Source: Combretum micranthum
Taxonomy: Eukaryota > Streptophyta > Magnoliopsida > Myrtales > Combretaceae
Direction of reading: 5' to 3'
Assembly: GCA_024138025.1 (NCBI GenBank)
Contig: JAMXBD010000233.1
Span: 1,116,001-1,180,000, forward strand
DNA: 64,000 nt
A program made the translations under genes and the position numbers. The notes beneath the pieces were generated by a model. That model searched no databases. It saw nothing but the letters and a program-made list of their open reading frames with translations, and had not been told where the DNA came from. Shown here one piece after another: positions 45,972 to 59,324 of the stretch (its first letter is position 1; each line of letters begins with the position of its first letter).

Positions 45972-48900
45972 TCAAGGCTCTGAACTGGGAGTCGCAAGAT
46001 ATTGACGCCACTCCTCAGGAGTTCCATTTCTCATCCTTAGCATCCTTTCAGCTGCACTTGTTAAGGGTATGGCAAGTATATCAAATCCTTTGGAGCCTGA
46101 AACAAAAGATCAACACTAACTTCAGTAAAACAAACCTTGTCCTTTAGGATTCAAACTATAGCTGCTCCATCGTTTTGGTTGAACTAGATACAAAATCAGT
46201 CAACCTGATATCTGCTTAGTCGTACCTTGGGGATCTTGAGCAACTTCATATTGCTTCTTCCGTGTTTTTTGACCTTTCCTCGAGTTGCATTTGGAGCAAG
46301 CAGTCACCTGCCACAGATGAATCATACCAACATTAGGTCTGATTAAGTGACTAATTTCCTCAGCAATAAACATGATTATGTTTTGATGAAAACTTTTCCC
46401 AACTAAAGAAAAGACAATAGAATCAGTAGTATTATAGACATTCCATCCATAAGATGTTACAATAAGATGCTTAACCAGTTAGTGATCCTTTTTATGTTTC
46501 CTATCAAGCAAATCAGAATAGAAGGTCAATGAACAAGTGAGAATGTAAACTTAAGACCTAAAGCCAACATAGAAAGAAAACTCTAGACCTCCATCCTGAC
46601 TTTTAGGTTATATCATAACATAAAACCATGATCTCGTACAAGCAACAAGTAATTCATTTCAATCAAGGTTTTACCGTACACCTTGAATTGTATAACTAAT
46701 ATAATATGATGCCTTTCATCTTGTTGCACGCATGAATACATAACTTATCATCAATGGAGCTAAGAAGAATGGCTTCATTATCATGAGATTTTAGGTTGTA
46801 ATTTCACATCCCAAGAACTCTATTGAGAAGTTAGTTTAGCATGAGTTCCAAATTTTGGGTGTATATAATCGGTGGCATAGCTTAACACTTTTTCGACAAG
46901 CAGAACATGAAATTGTAATCTTAAGTCATTACAAATTTACAATGTTCTTATGACAGTGGGGTCAAGGTCCATATTTTAGTGTGTAATTTAATTATGTCTT
47001 TCTATCTTAGGAAAATTTCCAAAATCAAAGTGTCCTCAAATGCCTGCCTACAGTATACAAAGCTACATCACTATCTAAAATGCAGGAAGAGCTGCCATGG
47101 TACTTGAAGAAAAATAAATAATTGAAATTGATAGGATATAAGTCCATATCTTTATTGGTGCCATGTGATTTGTGTTTAGGGTTTAAACAACAAAAGAGGA
47201 AATGAATATAAAAGATTTAACTTTAGATAAAACACACCAAAATCAAATCAAACTGGTTGTTCTGTTTGTTTCTAATTGACCAAGATAATACGAGTAAAAT
47301 TTGTACTTGAAATTGTCATGTCCTAAGCAACATGATTAAAGCAGTTGTTGCTTTTACGACAGTAAATTGAAATCCAATGAATAGAATTTGAAGCTGTTCT
47401 GGTAATGAATGATTAAATAGATACTTGATCTGTATAATTTCAATTGACATTTGCAGTACAGAAAATGTGATGAGCAACAGATTTGATATTACTAAGCAAG
47501 TAAATGACTCAACATTTGCATTGGAGCTGACTAATACTCGCAAATGGTATAAAAATGCAAAATTCCGAAGGAAAGAAATTTCTAGAATTAATATTAAATG
47601 CAGGATGTATAGTCAGATTATTTTCAGAACATAAGGCAGATGGATAATCTGCTGACTTCTGAGCAAGCTTTTACATAAATTTGAATATTGTAATTATAAC
47701 TAGGATAGTATAGATTCTACCCACAGCCATAATTGAACTTGTTGAGTTCAACCAGGCAGTGTGTTTTGAGTTACATCATCTTACCAAATTTTCCCATGTC
47801 CACTCTCCACCTCGAGCGATTGGCAAAACATGGTCAATGGTCAAGTTCTCACGTGAGGAACAGTACCTACGGACCAAGGAAGTATCACCTTGAACTATTC
47901 ATAAGATTCTTTAGATGGTAAAACTAAATTTACATAATGGTGAGTAGATGATTGCGTGCAGTGATCAACATGGATAATGAAACATACACAGCAAGGCAAA
48001 AAGAAGTAAAGAATCACAACAAAATGGATAATAATTTGAACCCAGAATACTAGTCATTATATTCAAACAAGCAATTTGATATATGATATTTCACCAGATA
48101 ACTAGCAAATAAAAGCTGAAAATTCTGCTACACGAGCTCGTTTAATAACCCAAGGCTTAACTAATCTTTTCTGCAAATATTGAAGTTACATGATACCTAG
48201 AATCTCATAGCATTATCCAACTCATCACAAAATAAATTTCTTGTTAAACAACTGGTGTGTCAAGAGGGCAATTGATGGGAACTTGTACCAACCGAAGTTC
48301 ACTTTGAACATCAATAGTTGCACCTGTTATCTGTCAGTGAGAAAAGCAATGGAAGAGTTGACAAATTCATTTCTTATAGAAGAGTACTTCAATATCATGA
48401 ACTCCCTGTTGGCTGCTATTGGCAGGTGGTGTCACTATAATTTGGTTATGAAAGGCATTTATGCTTGAGAGATGATCATGCAGGCAAGACATAAAGAATG
48501 TGTGAGCATCTACTTACTGACATGTATGATGGTCCCTGAACAGTATATTCTTGCGGCTTAGATTATTCCTGATTCTCCTTCTTTTAACAACCTGAAGTAA
48601 ATGTGGAACCTGAAAAGATATGATCAGATTAGCATCCAGGTGCATGTGAGTGAAGATAAGGTCCAAACCTGACATGGAGACAAGTAGGAGGAACACAGAA
48701 AGGGGAAAAAAATACAAACAGCATTATATAAACACAGGAGAAGAATGAAGCTGCAAGGGCCACCGTTAGTGGTAACTGCTGTGTACCCTCAAAACTGCTG
48801 GTATGTAGAATGATCCACTTGGGGAGTTTACTGTCTGATCATAATATTCTAGCACATCAGCCTGGAAAAGACGAAAGGCAAGAACTCAAACAAGTACTAG

Positions 48901-50158
48901 AAAGGATAGGACGCACCACTATGTTCAAGCAGTCGAAATACTAGCAAACTCTTGACAATGTAAATGGAAAGGTGATTAAATAAATTTATTCCTCTATGTA
49001 TAAGAAGCAAATATGCAGAACATTTATGCTAGGTTATTACTTTTGAACCTTTTGGTTCATTAATCCTGTTCCCCTGTCTACAGTTTTAAAAGAGAATTAT
49101 TACCAGCTGGGAGATTTTCAAATGCATGCTTGTTTTCTAGATGGTCAAACAAACACTTTGGATTCGTTATAACCACGACAATATCTCATTGAAGCCATAT
49201 TCATAACTATTGACATGAACCCACATTAAGAATGCAGAAGTATATTAGTCTAACCTTCTCTGTGAACTCCAGACAAATAGCACGCTTCCAACAGACAACA
49301 TGGACAGGCCTGGAATATTTAGAAGCGATTGCGAAATCAATCCAAAACATACACATAACGATTTATTTCCATTTGTACAGAAAAAACAGAAACAACAAAC
49401 TCCAACGTCACTTGTTAAGAATAACTATTCAGATAAATGTGAGGTTAAAAAAAACCTTGAAACAATGTCATTCGACTCTTCTTACAGAACCGAGGGTCAG
49501 TTTCAGTATAACTGGCCAGTGGCCACTACAAGGACATGCTCATCACAATCCAGAAGGAAAATGCAGATCACTCCGCTTTATAAGTACGAGCACATACTTG
49601 AATAACACATGCTTGAATTCCATGACGATATTGAGAATACTCGTTCGATGTCTCGAATTCTCATTGCAATGCAATTCAGTACGATCTCATCCAGCATATG
49701 AAACTTAAAACTCGTTATATCAAATAATAACTAAGAGCACTATTCACCATCGAAAACACTAACCTGTAAGAAATATCCAACACGAGACCTCTAAAGCAGG
49801 CTAAATCGTCATTCTCAAATTCACTACCTTCATCATCATCATCCTTATCACTCTCGTCGCGAAAACATTCTTCGTCTTTCACCTTACGGCGCGAATCATC
49901 ATTCCTACGATACCGTGATCTACTCGAAGAAGAAGAACTTGAAGTGGAACGAGAAGAGTACAGCTTAGAAGTAGAAGACGAACCGATAAGAAAACCGAGT
50001 CTGCTTCGCTTATGAAGCTGAACCGATCGGAGTTTAGTAGTAGTAGAAGTAGAGTGAAGTGGTTGTTCCTTGGAGGAGTCGAGTCCGTACGATCTTCTTA
50101 CTCCTCCTTCTCCATTGAAGAGTAGCTTAACGCGTCCGTGAGCAGCGAACTGAGCCAT
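45972..50158 (-). CDS. HNH endonuclease-domain protein, seven exons
   Basis: Host nuclear gene. Exons (- strand order): 50158-49764, 49309-49255, 48861-48787, 48609-48518, 47866-47785, 46307-46226, 46096-45972. All introns are GT...AG, phases match, total 906 bp, 301 residues. Residues 1-131 are a low-complexity head with a Ser/Arg-rich stretch and an acidic DKDDDDEGSEFENDD stretch. Then come RPVHVVCWKRAICLEF, VPHLLQVVKRRRIRNN and a zinc-supported HNH (beta-beta-alpha metal) fold: C205/C208 (CQYC), D217-H218, N232 and C237/C240 (CSKCN). The family is conserved in plants and related to bacterial HNH nucleases; its role in plants is not established to my knowledge. Residues about 250-264 look unlike the family and are probably shifted by three one-base losses (46260, 46251, 46083). 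The C-terminus AERMLRMRNGTPEEWRQYL is conserved. Confidence 0.88.
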
Positions 50159-50560
50159 TAAGGATCAAACTTGAGGGATGAAGAGAGGGAAAGGGTATTA
50201 TAATTGCGGAAGCTGCAAATATCAAGTAACTTCACTTTGTTTGTTTGTTTGTTTGAAGAAGAAGAAGCGTATGGGCAAAGGAGAAAAATAGGGGAACGGA
50301 AGAAAAATCGGAAGAAATAATTAGTTCTCGGACGAAACCGTTGCCACATCTTTTTTTCGCATGTTCTTCTCAGCAGCAAGAATATCTTCTCTACTTCATG
50401 TGCTTTAGCTTCAGCTTTGTTTCTTCTAACTTGAATGACTGTTTTGCCCCTCTTTAAACTTCCGATCATGGCCCATTTTCGCCCCAAACCATCTTTGACT
50501 TATCCCACGGGGCACCTTCTAAACCGGACTAATGACATCCGGCCCAATCTGTTGGGCTTA
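50159..50560 (-). promoter_or_regulatory. 5' flank of the HNH gene
   Basis: Probable 5' UTR and promoter region. It has (GTTT)n at about 50233-50254 and no clear TATA box. Placement is inferred from position only. Confidence 0.3.
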
Positions 50561-52150
50561 GAATATGCCCTCCCATAAACTGTTGTAGTTACATTTGATT
50601 TCATCGTAAAAATATACCAATAACAACCACCTGCCTGTTGTTATAATTTTAAAAATGTTGTATTCTAAAATTTAGCAATAGAGTCAATTGGATCCAAGCC
50701 TACGTATAATTTGATCTACAAAACAAACAGGTTAATAGCTATCGAGGTATTGTTTGGCGCATGACAACTATTGAGGAAGTGTCAGGCCACTAAGCCACTT
50801 CTTGAGATTCTTGGAATGGAGAGTTTATGGGTCTAAATTAGACTGAACCAAGCAACTAAACGTTAGGCAAACTAGCTATAATCAAGCAAATTGAGTGACC
50901 TAATAGGTCTGTTTGGTCTCAATGTCACAATCCGAGCCTAGACTTAAGGTCAACTCATGGGCCATTGGCTTGACCCATGCTCTACACAAGAAAAACTAGA
51001 CATGAGAAATCTTCGTCTAAATTTACCCATCCATAAAGTTCCCTCACTTTTTTGGAAAGCCAGCAAATAAAATAAGTATCGAAAGGGTTTCTCAAGTTAG
51101 ATACTAGGTTGTTTAAAGTGAGTTGACTTGCAAACTAGAAGATTAATCGTGGAGTGAAATCTTGTTTTAGTGTGAAAAACCTAAGCCCAAAAGGCAGTGA
51201 ACAGCCACTTGAGTTTCTAGGGAGAATTCTATCAATGTTTATATTTTCCTTCCCCTAATGAGTCTCTTCAAAGTCATGAGTTAATGAATAGTGCAATTAT
51301 CATGTTAAAGTAACTTCTAGCCAATTCAATCATGACCAGTTATGGTGATTGTTGTGTTTTTTTGGCTAAGTTATGTCAGATTTTGATGATTTAACTATAG
51401 CTCTAGTTGATTAGATTAGATTAGGTGGTTATTCTTTAGTAGTTGTTGTCTTGCAAAGGAACGTTACCTTTTTTTTAATTTTAGCATGCAAAACTAAGCC
51501 CTAACACATGTAAAACATGAGTATATAAACATTACACCCATAATGTCTGCTATGCATTGTGCCACCATCCAAGAGATGAAGGCCTGGTGTGAGTGTTCAA
51601 CTTAGACGCATAGTGTTGTGAGTAGCGTTAGCAAAACGATTTATTCAAGGAATTGGTTAACTCTAAAAGCAGGTATGGCTTTCTATGAACAAAGTGGTTG
51701 GGAGTTGATACCGCTCTCCTAATGAAATCAAGTCAGGCTAAAACTAATCAAAACAGTTAAGCCACCTAAATATATAAAGGACTATTGCAAAGCCAAGAAG
51801 GCGCTCTTAAAGAGTATGATAGGCTCAAAACAAACTTGATAATTTAGAGAAGTGAAATTGGGTCGCCATCATAATGTAGATAAATGCTGACATGAGGGAT
51901 GATCGAGCGATACATGGCACTCCAGTAATAGAGAACATCCCAGCCCGTGACAAGTAGTATTAGAGTAAGTATTCTAGCTCCATCAAGCCACCTTAGTGTT
52001 ACCTAATATACTTCATGAGTGGATAGTTCTTATTGTTAAGTTGGCTCATGTAGATTAAGCTTGATGAAAAGAACAACCACCAAAAGGAGGGCATAATTGT
52101 CAAAGGTTAGTTGTACCATGAGTCATGATTGAGATAAGAATCAATCTAAA
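50561..52150. other. Intergenic, no gene recognised
   Basis: AT-rich, without domain-bearing frames. It may include the decayed 5' half of the Copia element that follows: a TATAAAC box at about 51523 could be LTR-derived, but no PBS is visible. Confidence 0.4.
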
Positions 52151-54180
52151 TCTTGTTATCAATTCAACTTATGTGGATGAAGCTCATGGTGAGGAGTGAC
52201 CAAGAAAGAAGGACATGATAGTGTGTGTTTATTGGCTATAGTCAAGATTAGTTTGGCTATAGGTTTTATGATCTAATTCAAAAGAAGGTTATAAGAAGTC
52301 GTGATGAGTTGTTTATTAAAGATGAGACTATTGAGAATATAGAAAAGGCTCAAAAGAATACTTCCAGGCCTAATAGCAGTACAACAAACCTAGAGATGAT
52401 ACATCTAACAATAGTGCCAAGAGAGGTGGAAGATGAAGTACAGAATGACCATCTTGAGATAGGTGGTGCAAATTTCCCCTTGAGTTTCCATTAGATGATT
52501 TTCAAGATGATAGTGTTTATGATCAACCACCAACTTCAATGGGTTCTCCAGAATTGAAGAGATCTACTAGAGTTAAACAACCATCTACTGGATATCCTAC
52601 AAATAGGTATGTGTTATTGACTGATGGGGGAGAACCATAAGACTTTGACCAAGTAATGGATGATGAACACAAAAAGAAGTGGAATGAGGCTATGGAAGAT
52701 GAAATGAGAACCTTACATAATAATGAAACTTTTGAGCTAGTGAAGTTACCAAAAATAAGAGGGCTTTGAAAAATAAGTGGGTGTTCGGGATAAAGCATGA
52801 GGAACACAGTTCCCAACCATGATTCAAAGCTAGAGTAGTTGTCAAGGGATTTAGCCAAAGGAAAGGGATTAACTTTGATAAGATATTTTCACCAATGTTG
52901 AAAATGACATCCATTTGAATAGTGCTAAGGTTAGCAACAAGTCTCGACCTAGATATCGAGCAGATGAGTGTGAAGATTGCTTCCTTCATGGTGATTTGGA
53001 GGAAGAGATATACATGGAGTAGCTAGAGGGTTTTGTGGTAAAAGGAAAAGAGGATTATATTTGTAAATTGAGTAAAAGCCCGTATAAATTGAGAAAAGCA
53101 CTTACACAGCGGTATAAGAATTTTGAGTTAGTTATGGGAAAGTGAGGCTACAAGAAGACTACTTCATATCACTATGAATTTGTGCAGAAATTCTCTTATG
53201 ATGATTTTATTATTTTATTGCTTTATATGGATAATATGTTGATTGTTGGCCAAAATATTTATAGGATCAACAATCTGAAAAAAGCAGTTGAGTAGGTCTT
53301 TTCCTATGAAAGACTTAGGGCCAGCAAGATAGACTCTTGGCATGAAGACAACCAAAGATAGGAGTGCTAAGAAATTATGGTTGTCACATGAGAAGTACAT
53401 TGAGAAAGTACTTCAAAGGTTTAATATGGACAAAGCTAAAGCAGTTAGTTGTCCTCTTGTTAACCATTTTAGATTGAGTTCTAAGCAGTGTTCTTCTACT
53501 GAGAAAGAGAAGGAGGAGATGGACAAGACTCCATATGCTTCAGCAGTTGGGAGTTTGATGTATGCCTTGATATGTACACGGCCAGATATTGCTCACTTGG
53601 TTAGTGCAGTGAGTCGGTTCCTTTCAAATCTTAGTGACAAACATTGGGTTATAGTGAAGTGGGTTTTTAAATATCTTCATGGTACCTCGAAAATGTTTTT
53701 CTTTTTTGGAGATGAAAAACCTGTATTGGTTGGCTATACAGATGTAAACGTGGATGGCAATATTGACTCACAAAAGTCTAAATTAGGATATTTAATTTCA
53801 TTTGTAGGGAGAGTCGTGTCATAACAGTTAAGGTTACAGAAATGTATTACTCTCTTAAGAACTAAAGCAAAGTTTATTGCATCAACTAAAACTTGTAAAA
53901 AGTTGCTATGGATGAAAAAATTCTTAGATGAACTTGGTTTCCACCAGGAGAAGTATGAGCTATTTTGTGATAGCCAAAGTGCAATTTATCTTACAAAGAA
54001 TTCCTCCGTTCATTCTAAAACAAAACATATTGATGTCAAATACCACTGGATCAGAGATGTATTGGAGAGTAAGCTATTATAGCTTGAAAAGATCCATACT
54101 GATGAAAATGGATCAGACAATGGATCAAACATGTTGATCAAGGTTCTTCCAAGGGATAAGTCCGAATACTATGATCAGCA
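52150..54180 (+). pseudogene. Copia polyprotein remnant (integrase end, RT, RNase H)
   Basis: An FVGYS-like integrase end (about 52220-52260) and DELFIKDETIENIEKAQ precede a linker with PPTSMGSPELKRSTRVKQP. RT follows with WNEAMEDEMRTL, ARVVVKGFSQRKGINFD, LEEEIYME, LSKSPYKLRKAL and LLYMDNMLIVG, where active copies have YVDDMLI, so one catalytic Asp is Asn. RNase H (53342-54070) has TPYASAVGSLMYALICTRPDIA, VGYTDVNVDGN, CDSQSAIYLTKNSSVHSKTKHIDVKYHWIRD. Multiple stops and frameshifts. Only the 3' half of the polyprotein is visible. Confidence 0.85.
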
Positions 54181-54186
54181 GTAGGA

Positions 54187-54939
54187 TTGGTGGAGCCTTT
54201 CATGTAGTAGGGAATGGGAGAATTGTCGGTGGGTCTCTCCATCGTGACAGCCCACATCATATTATTACTAAAAAAGAAAATGGATGTAGCAAAATTGGCT
54301 GCGTAAGCCACCGTAGCCTTGCCAACAGAGAATTCCTCATGAAATTCTTGCAAGCTAGACTTCGACATTCCAGCCGTTTTTTACCGTGAGCAAGTTGGAT
54401 TTCTTGAAAATTTCCAGTCGTAAAACGTAATTTGCAAGTTGGCTTCAGTCAGATTTTCAACTGACTTTGTGGGACGTAAAAACCAAGCAGAATTTGCCTA
54501 TAAATATGCGTTTGATACAAATTGAAAAATATATCCCAGTATGTGTATTTTTCCTAGCTTGTGGACGTGAATTCCAGGACAAAATCCAAAGCAAAGTTTG
54601 CTTTGAGAAAATTTAATTTGAGAGAGATATAATTTTAGGGAGTGATAAAATAGCGAGATTATTTTTAGGGTGTTTAGGAAACATTTGTACCACTATTTAA
54701 ATTTATCTCAATTATTTATATTATATTTTAGAATATTTTTCTAAAAAAGTATCTTTCTTGTAAGTCTGATATTTGTAAAGTAGAAGAAATTTCTCGTGGA
54801 CATAGCCTATATAAAGAGTGAAGCACATTAAATTTTCTAGTGCATTTATTTTATTTTATTTGCTCTACTCGTATTTTATTTATTAGTTATCTGTCTCGTA
54901 TATTTTGACTACTTCCACTGTGCCGGTTTTCGCAACAAT
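54187..54939 (+). repeat. Probable 3' LTR of the Copia remnant
   Basis: It follows the RNase H end directly, starts TGGTGGAGCC after a short purine stretch, has TATA-like CCTATAAATA (about 54497) and CCTATATAAAG (about 54808), and ends near CGCAACA. No second LTR was found upstream, so the limits are tentative. Confidence 0.5.
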
Positions 54940-57002
54940 AAAAATATTACCAATTTAACCAATCTAATTTCCATGGATTTACAAAACATAAGGATCTGGG
55001 TAGTTATCATTTATTCACAAAGTCTACTCAACACTACGGACTACCACCAACATAGATTATTGCTTGTGATTTATCCATAATGGTTCACACAATATATTTA
55101 TATATTATAATTAGATAGCCAAAAAAAAAAGAGTAGGATATGTATTACAGTAGTTAAGATAAAATGCAATATTTCTATAGATACCTTCTAATCTTTTATT
55201 TAATCTAATTGTCACAACAATCATACAAGATTAACTCGAATAATTTCTCTGTTAATGACTTAATATATTTAAATTTTACTGCATAGTATAATTTATATCC
55301 CTATCAAATTGTACTTTTTTTTTTAACCGACTGACATATGAAACAATACATTTGCATAACAATATCACATGTCAGATAGAGTAGAATAACAAAACAATAC
55401 CAAAATAAAACCAAAAGCCGCTATTCACAAAATACATTTTTTAATTAGTCTTCATGCCTTATGGCCCAAAAAAAAAAAAGTCTTCATCCCTTATATATAT
55501 ATATATATATATTGTTATTTTAACTTGCAAGCATAATAATTACCTTCACAAAATCATTAAACCTCAACAAGAACAGTGTGTCCAACATAAATATATATGT
55601 GTACGTGTGTGCCTCATATTAGAGCACAACAACTAAACTTCAATGCCCATTATGTAGATTATTACTGATTAATTATGGGGTTTATGTAGATGCATTGGTA
55701 GGGTTTTCTTTACAAAAAATCATATCTACTCATATATCATTGATCATATCCTAATCCTTGATCTAGATATATCTTTATAAATAGATCGAGCTTAAAATAT
55801 CTGTATATAATCTTATATCTTATTTTATTATATATATATTTTTTACATCTTATTTTAAAATTTTATTTGACTGACTATCCTCCTTAAAATGAAATAATTA
55901 TTTGGGATATTTCAAAAAATATGGATCTTAAATGTTGCATAATCATATCTAGGTTACCATGTATTCACTTTGAAAATAAGATTTAAAAATGAAAGGGTCA
56001 ATTACAAAAATATTATGTGTGTTTTTGCCTATTTGTAAATACACGATTTGAGTTTTTTTTTTTTTTTTTATGAATAGGTGGACCTAAGTTTAATGCAAAA
56101 GGATCAATATTATTAAATATTATTTGAGAAATTCATATTAGTATTTTAATGGTAAAAAAAATTCAATTTAATAAAAAATAATTGCTAAATAAAAAACTTA
56201 AAAATTATTTTAAAAACCCAAAATGTTTAAAAATTGTAAAATTTGATTATTTAAGATCTATAAGATATTGACATGTATCATTTTAAAATTATTAAATAAT
56301 ATTAACATTTTAAAATTAAACTCAAGTTACCTTTTTATCAGAAAAATTATTACAGGTTATGTATTTATAAATTTGCAAATGGTTAGAAACAAATGTAAAG
56401 TTTTTATAATTAACCCAAAATAAAAAGAGAAAACAAAAATTATATAAATAACATGCTCAACTCTATATGTTAGAACAGCTTCCATTAAGTCTCTATACCT
56501 ATCCTTTTTTTATTCTTGCTTTATGAATCTTTATTGCTTTGTTTTTTTGTTGGTTTTCATAAAATCCTAAACAAAAATTTAAGTGCTAAAAAACAAAATT
56601 ATGCTTTGAGAATTAAATTTATACTTGATAATATATTAAAAAAAAAAGGAAAAAAAGGATGTTGCCGGGTGATAAACGATGACTGGTTTCAAATGCTGGT
56701 ACAGAAACAGAACCGGGTTTTCCGAACCTTAGATGAGAATAATGAACAAATGGGCTGGACCGATGACAAGCGACATACTCAATTTGGAAGTCCCCGCGTC
56801 AAATAACGGGCGAGACTTGAAACTCCGCCTTGTTTGGGCTCCAACGGCGACGGCGAATACATTTTTAATTTAAAAAAAAAAAATCAAAACAAAACGTCGT
56901 CGCTCCTTTTTTCCCACCCTTCGTCCATCCAATCCAACACAGCAACGAGCACAAAAACCCTAGACCCTTCCGCCATTACCAAGCTGAGCGAATCGATCAG
57001 TA
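54940..57002. other. Intergenic region upstream of the ING-type gene
   Basis: Very AT-rich, with a TA run at about 55490-55511 and poly-A/T tracts. The last ~150 bp (GC-richer from about 56830) are a plausible promoter and 5' UTR of the gene starting at 57003. No other gene seen. Confidence 0.5.
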
Positions 57003-58666
57003 ATGGCAGTGGCAAGAACCGGAGTCTTCATCGATGACTATTTGGAGTGTACGATTTCAACATTTTTATATCATCAACTTTCCAGCTTGTGGTTAATCTT
57101 TGTTTTCTTCGATTTGTTTTATTCAGCTTCTAATGAAAGTAATGTTATTTCAATTATTTTGTAATTTAGACGCAAGTACATTACCTGCTGAGCTTCAAAG
57201 GCTTCTCAATACCATCAGAGAACTCGATGATCGTTCCCAATGTACGTTTTAAAATCACTATGATCACTCCCCTCTCTACCAATCCATTGTTTCACTAACT
57301 TTTTTTAATGATCAAGATTGGTGCTAAACTGCTAATAGTTCCGGCTCAACTCGGTAAGACGAGCTGAATGTGAACTTGAAAATGCAATATGCGGGAAGAA
57401 ATTCGAATACGACTAAGAGCACATAAAATGGTGTAAAATAACATGCAGATTGACACGACTGTGAAGCAAATCTGTTATAACTGAAGAAAAAAGTTAGTTA
57501 TAATCAACTCTTCAATTTGCTGCACATATTGTTTGGTGGTGGACTCATTTATCTGTTCAGGGTTCTAAGTAAAAAAGGTTTGAGTACCGAATCCAGTAGG
57601 AAGGGGAAAAAATATAAAATAATGTTTTTTGAGCAGTTAATTGAAGAATTGTTCTAACTTTAATTATGGTATGTGACGCTAATCAATTTTACACTATATC
57701 TTGCAATGGCACGGATATAATGCGAAGAAAATTGTGTGTGTGAATATTAATGGTTAGACCCAATTAGGGAAAAAATGTATTGTCGTGCTTTCCATGCTGA
57801 TTTTTTTTTTTCCCTTTGGATTGTTGATTTGCTGTGTTTAAGCAATGATTAACCAAACCAGACAGCAGACAAAGTATTGCTTAGGACTGTCTTCCCAGGG
57901 TTCTAGAAGAGGTAATGAAGATGCTGAGGTGGAGAAGTTGCGGAGAAGTGTGGAGTCCAGTCAGGACAGTGCATTAAGCTTATGCACCGAGAAAGTTCTA
58001 TTGGCACGGCAGGCCTATGATCTTGTTAGCTCCAAACTTCTATTCCTCTTAAAAGATTTCCTTATGTTATGTTCTCTTTTTACTTCTGATTTGTCATTCA
58101 TGGTAGTAATTTGTTGGAATAGTCTATGCTTTCCTCCTAATCCAATGCGATTTTTAGGGTCTGGCTAACGAATTCAAGACAATGGTCCTCAGCTTTTTAA
58201 ATTATCTAATTTAGCAAAGCTCAATTTAATAATGAGCCTACAACTGAATCCGAAGTTTCTAGTTTTTCAAGCAAGTTTCTGCTTGAAAATTCAAGAAATC
58301 TGCATCTAAAGGGTAAGGAATCAGGACAATTGCTGAAGGATTTGCACTTCAGGAAAGCTATTGTTACCCCAATAAAGGGACACTTCTTATACTCTCTGAT
58401 ATTAAGATGCTGTGAGTCCTAAGGTTCTCAGGGTAACTTCTTACGTCAAAAGATGATGCTCTAATTAGAATGCACTTGGGCGTCTCTATGAGAAGTTTAT
58501 TATCTTCTAGTTAGTGCATTTTGTCGTAAATGCTTACTCTGAAAATTTTGGTGGAAAATTGACGGTAGTACAAACCTATCTTATGTTTTCCTTTTCCTTC
58601 AGATAGATGGTCACCTCAGACGACTTGATGAGGATCTAAAGAATTTCGCTGAAGATCTCAAGCATG
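57003..58666 (+). CDS. ING-family chromatin-reader protein, exons 1-4 (3' part outside window)
   Basis: Exons 57003-57048, 57170-57241, 57843-58024, 58603-58666; all GT...AG and phase-consistent, 121 codons so far. The start [17 protein letters not shown], followed by [20 protein letters not shown] and [30 protein letters not shown], is the N-terminal ING domain, a helical module that anchors these proteins in histone acetyltransferase or deacetylase complexes. Family members end in a PHD finger that reads H3K4me3; those exons are absent before 59100 and must lie beyond 64000. It is most like the plant ING1/ING2 type. The fourth intron is at least 5.3 kb because of the antisense Copia element. 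No damage is seen in the exons. Confidence 0.88.
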
Positions 58667-59124
58667 GTAAAGGCAATTTCAAATATTGTTGTAGAATCAG
58701 GACTTTTCACATAGGATCTTGCTGTGATTTTCCTCAGTTAGAAACTTACTTTGTGAAATCTGATGTTTATTAGATCATTTATCCTTTTATGGATTATTTA
58801 TAAATATCTTTGCCTTCATGGCTACTAAATTACCTTATTGTTGACCCTTTTACAAATTTTCAATTGCTAAGCTGGAAGGAGACTTCATTTGACAACTTCA
58901 ACACTTTCCTCATAATGTTAGAGGATCATCTAAAGCATATAGTTTTTGGTCTGTAATACATGATAATAAAATCTCTGCAAAATTCACAGAATATTGGTTA
59001 GAAATTAGGTGACTTGAGTTATGGTCGTGTCTTGTTTACTCTAACATTCTCCAAGCCCAAGGCCAACGACCCTTGTTTTTTTCCATGTGCCTTCATGAAT
59101 TGCTGCAGAGTATGCATGATCTTT

Positions 59125-59321
59125 GATGAAATTAGAGAGTATTTGAAAAGTATATTTCATGTATAATTTGTACAAGAATACATCTATTTATACAAAAAAT
59201 TTGTGACTACTGATCTACCTTGCCTACCATACTATTAATTGTGACTATTGGTCTACCTTACCTACCATACTATTAATTACATTGTTAATATAATACTAAT
59301 AATATTACACGTATATCAACA
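59125..59321 (-). repeat. 3' LTR of the Copia element in the ING intron
   Basis: On the - strand it starts TGTTGATATACGTG right after the pol stop and the short tract CAACTTGAGAG. It contains TATAAATAG (about 59188-59196). The outer end near 59125 (CATCA) is a guess; it could lie up to ~25 bp further left. The partner LTR is outside the window. Confidence 0.55.
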
Positions 59322-59324
59322 CTC

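Noticed and set aside
46226..48609. HNH domain as a homing endonuclease or intron-borne mobile gene
   Set aside because: The domain is spread over spliced exons of a nuclear gene with conserved flanks, not inside an intron.
49232..49708. 158-aa + strand open frame
   Set aside because: It is antisense to exon 2 and introns of the HNH gene, with no domain.
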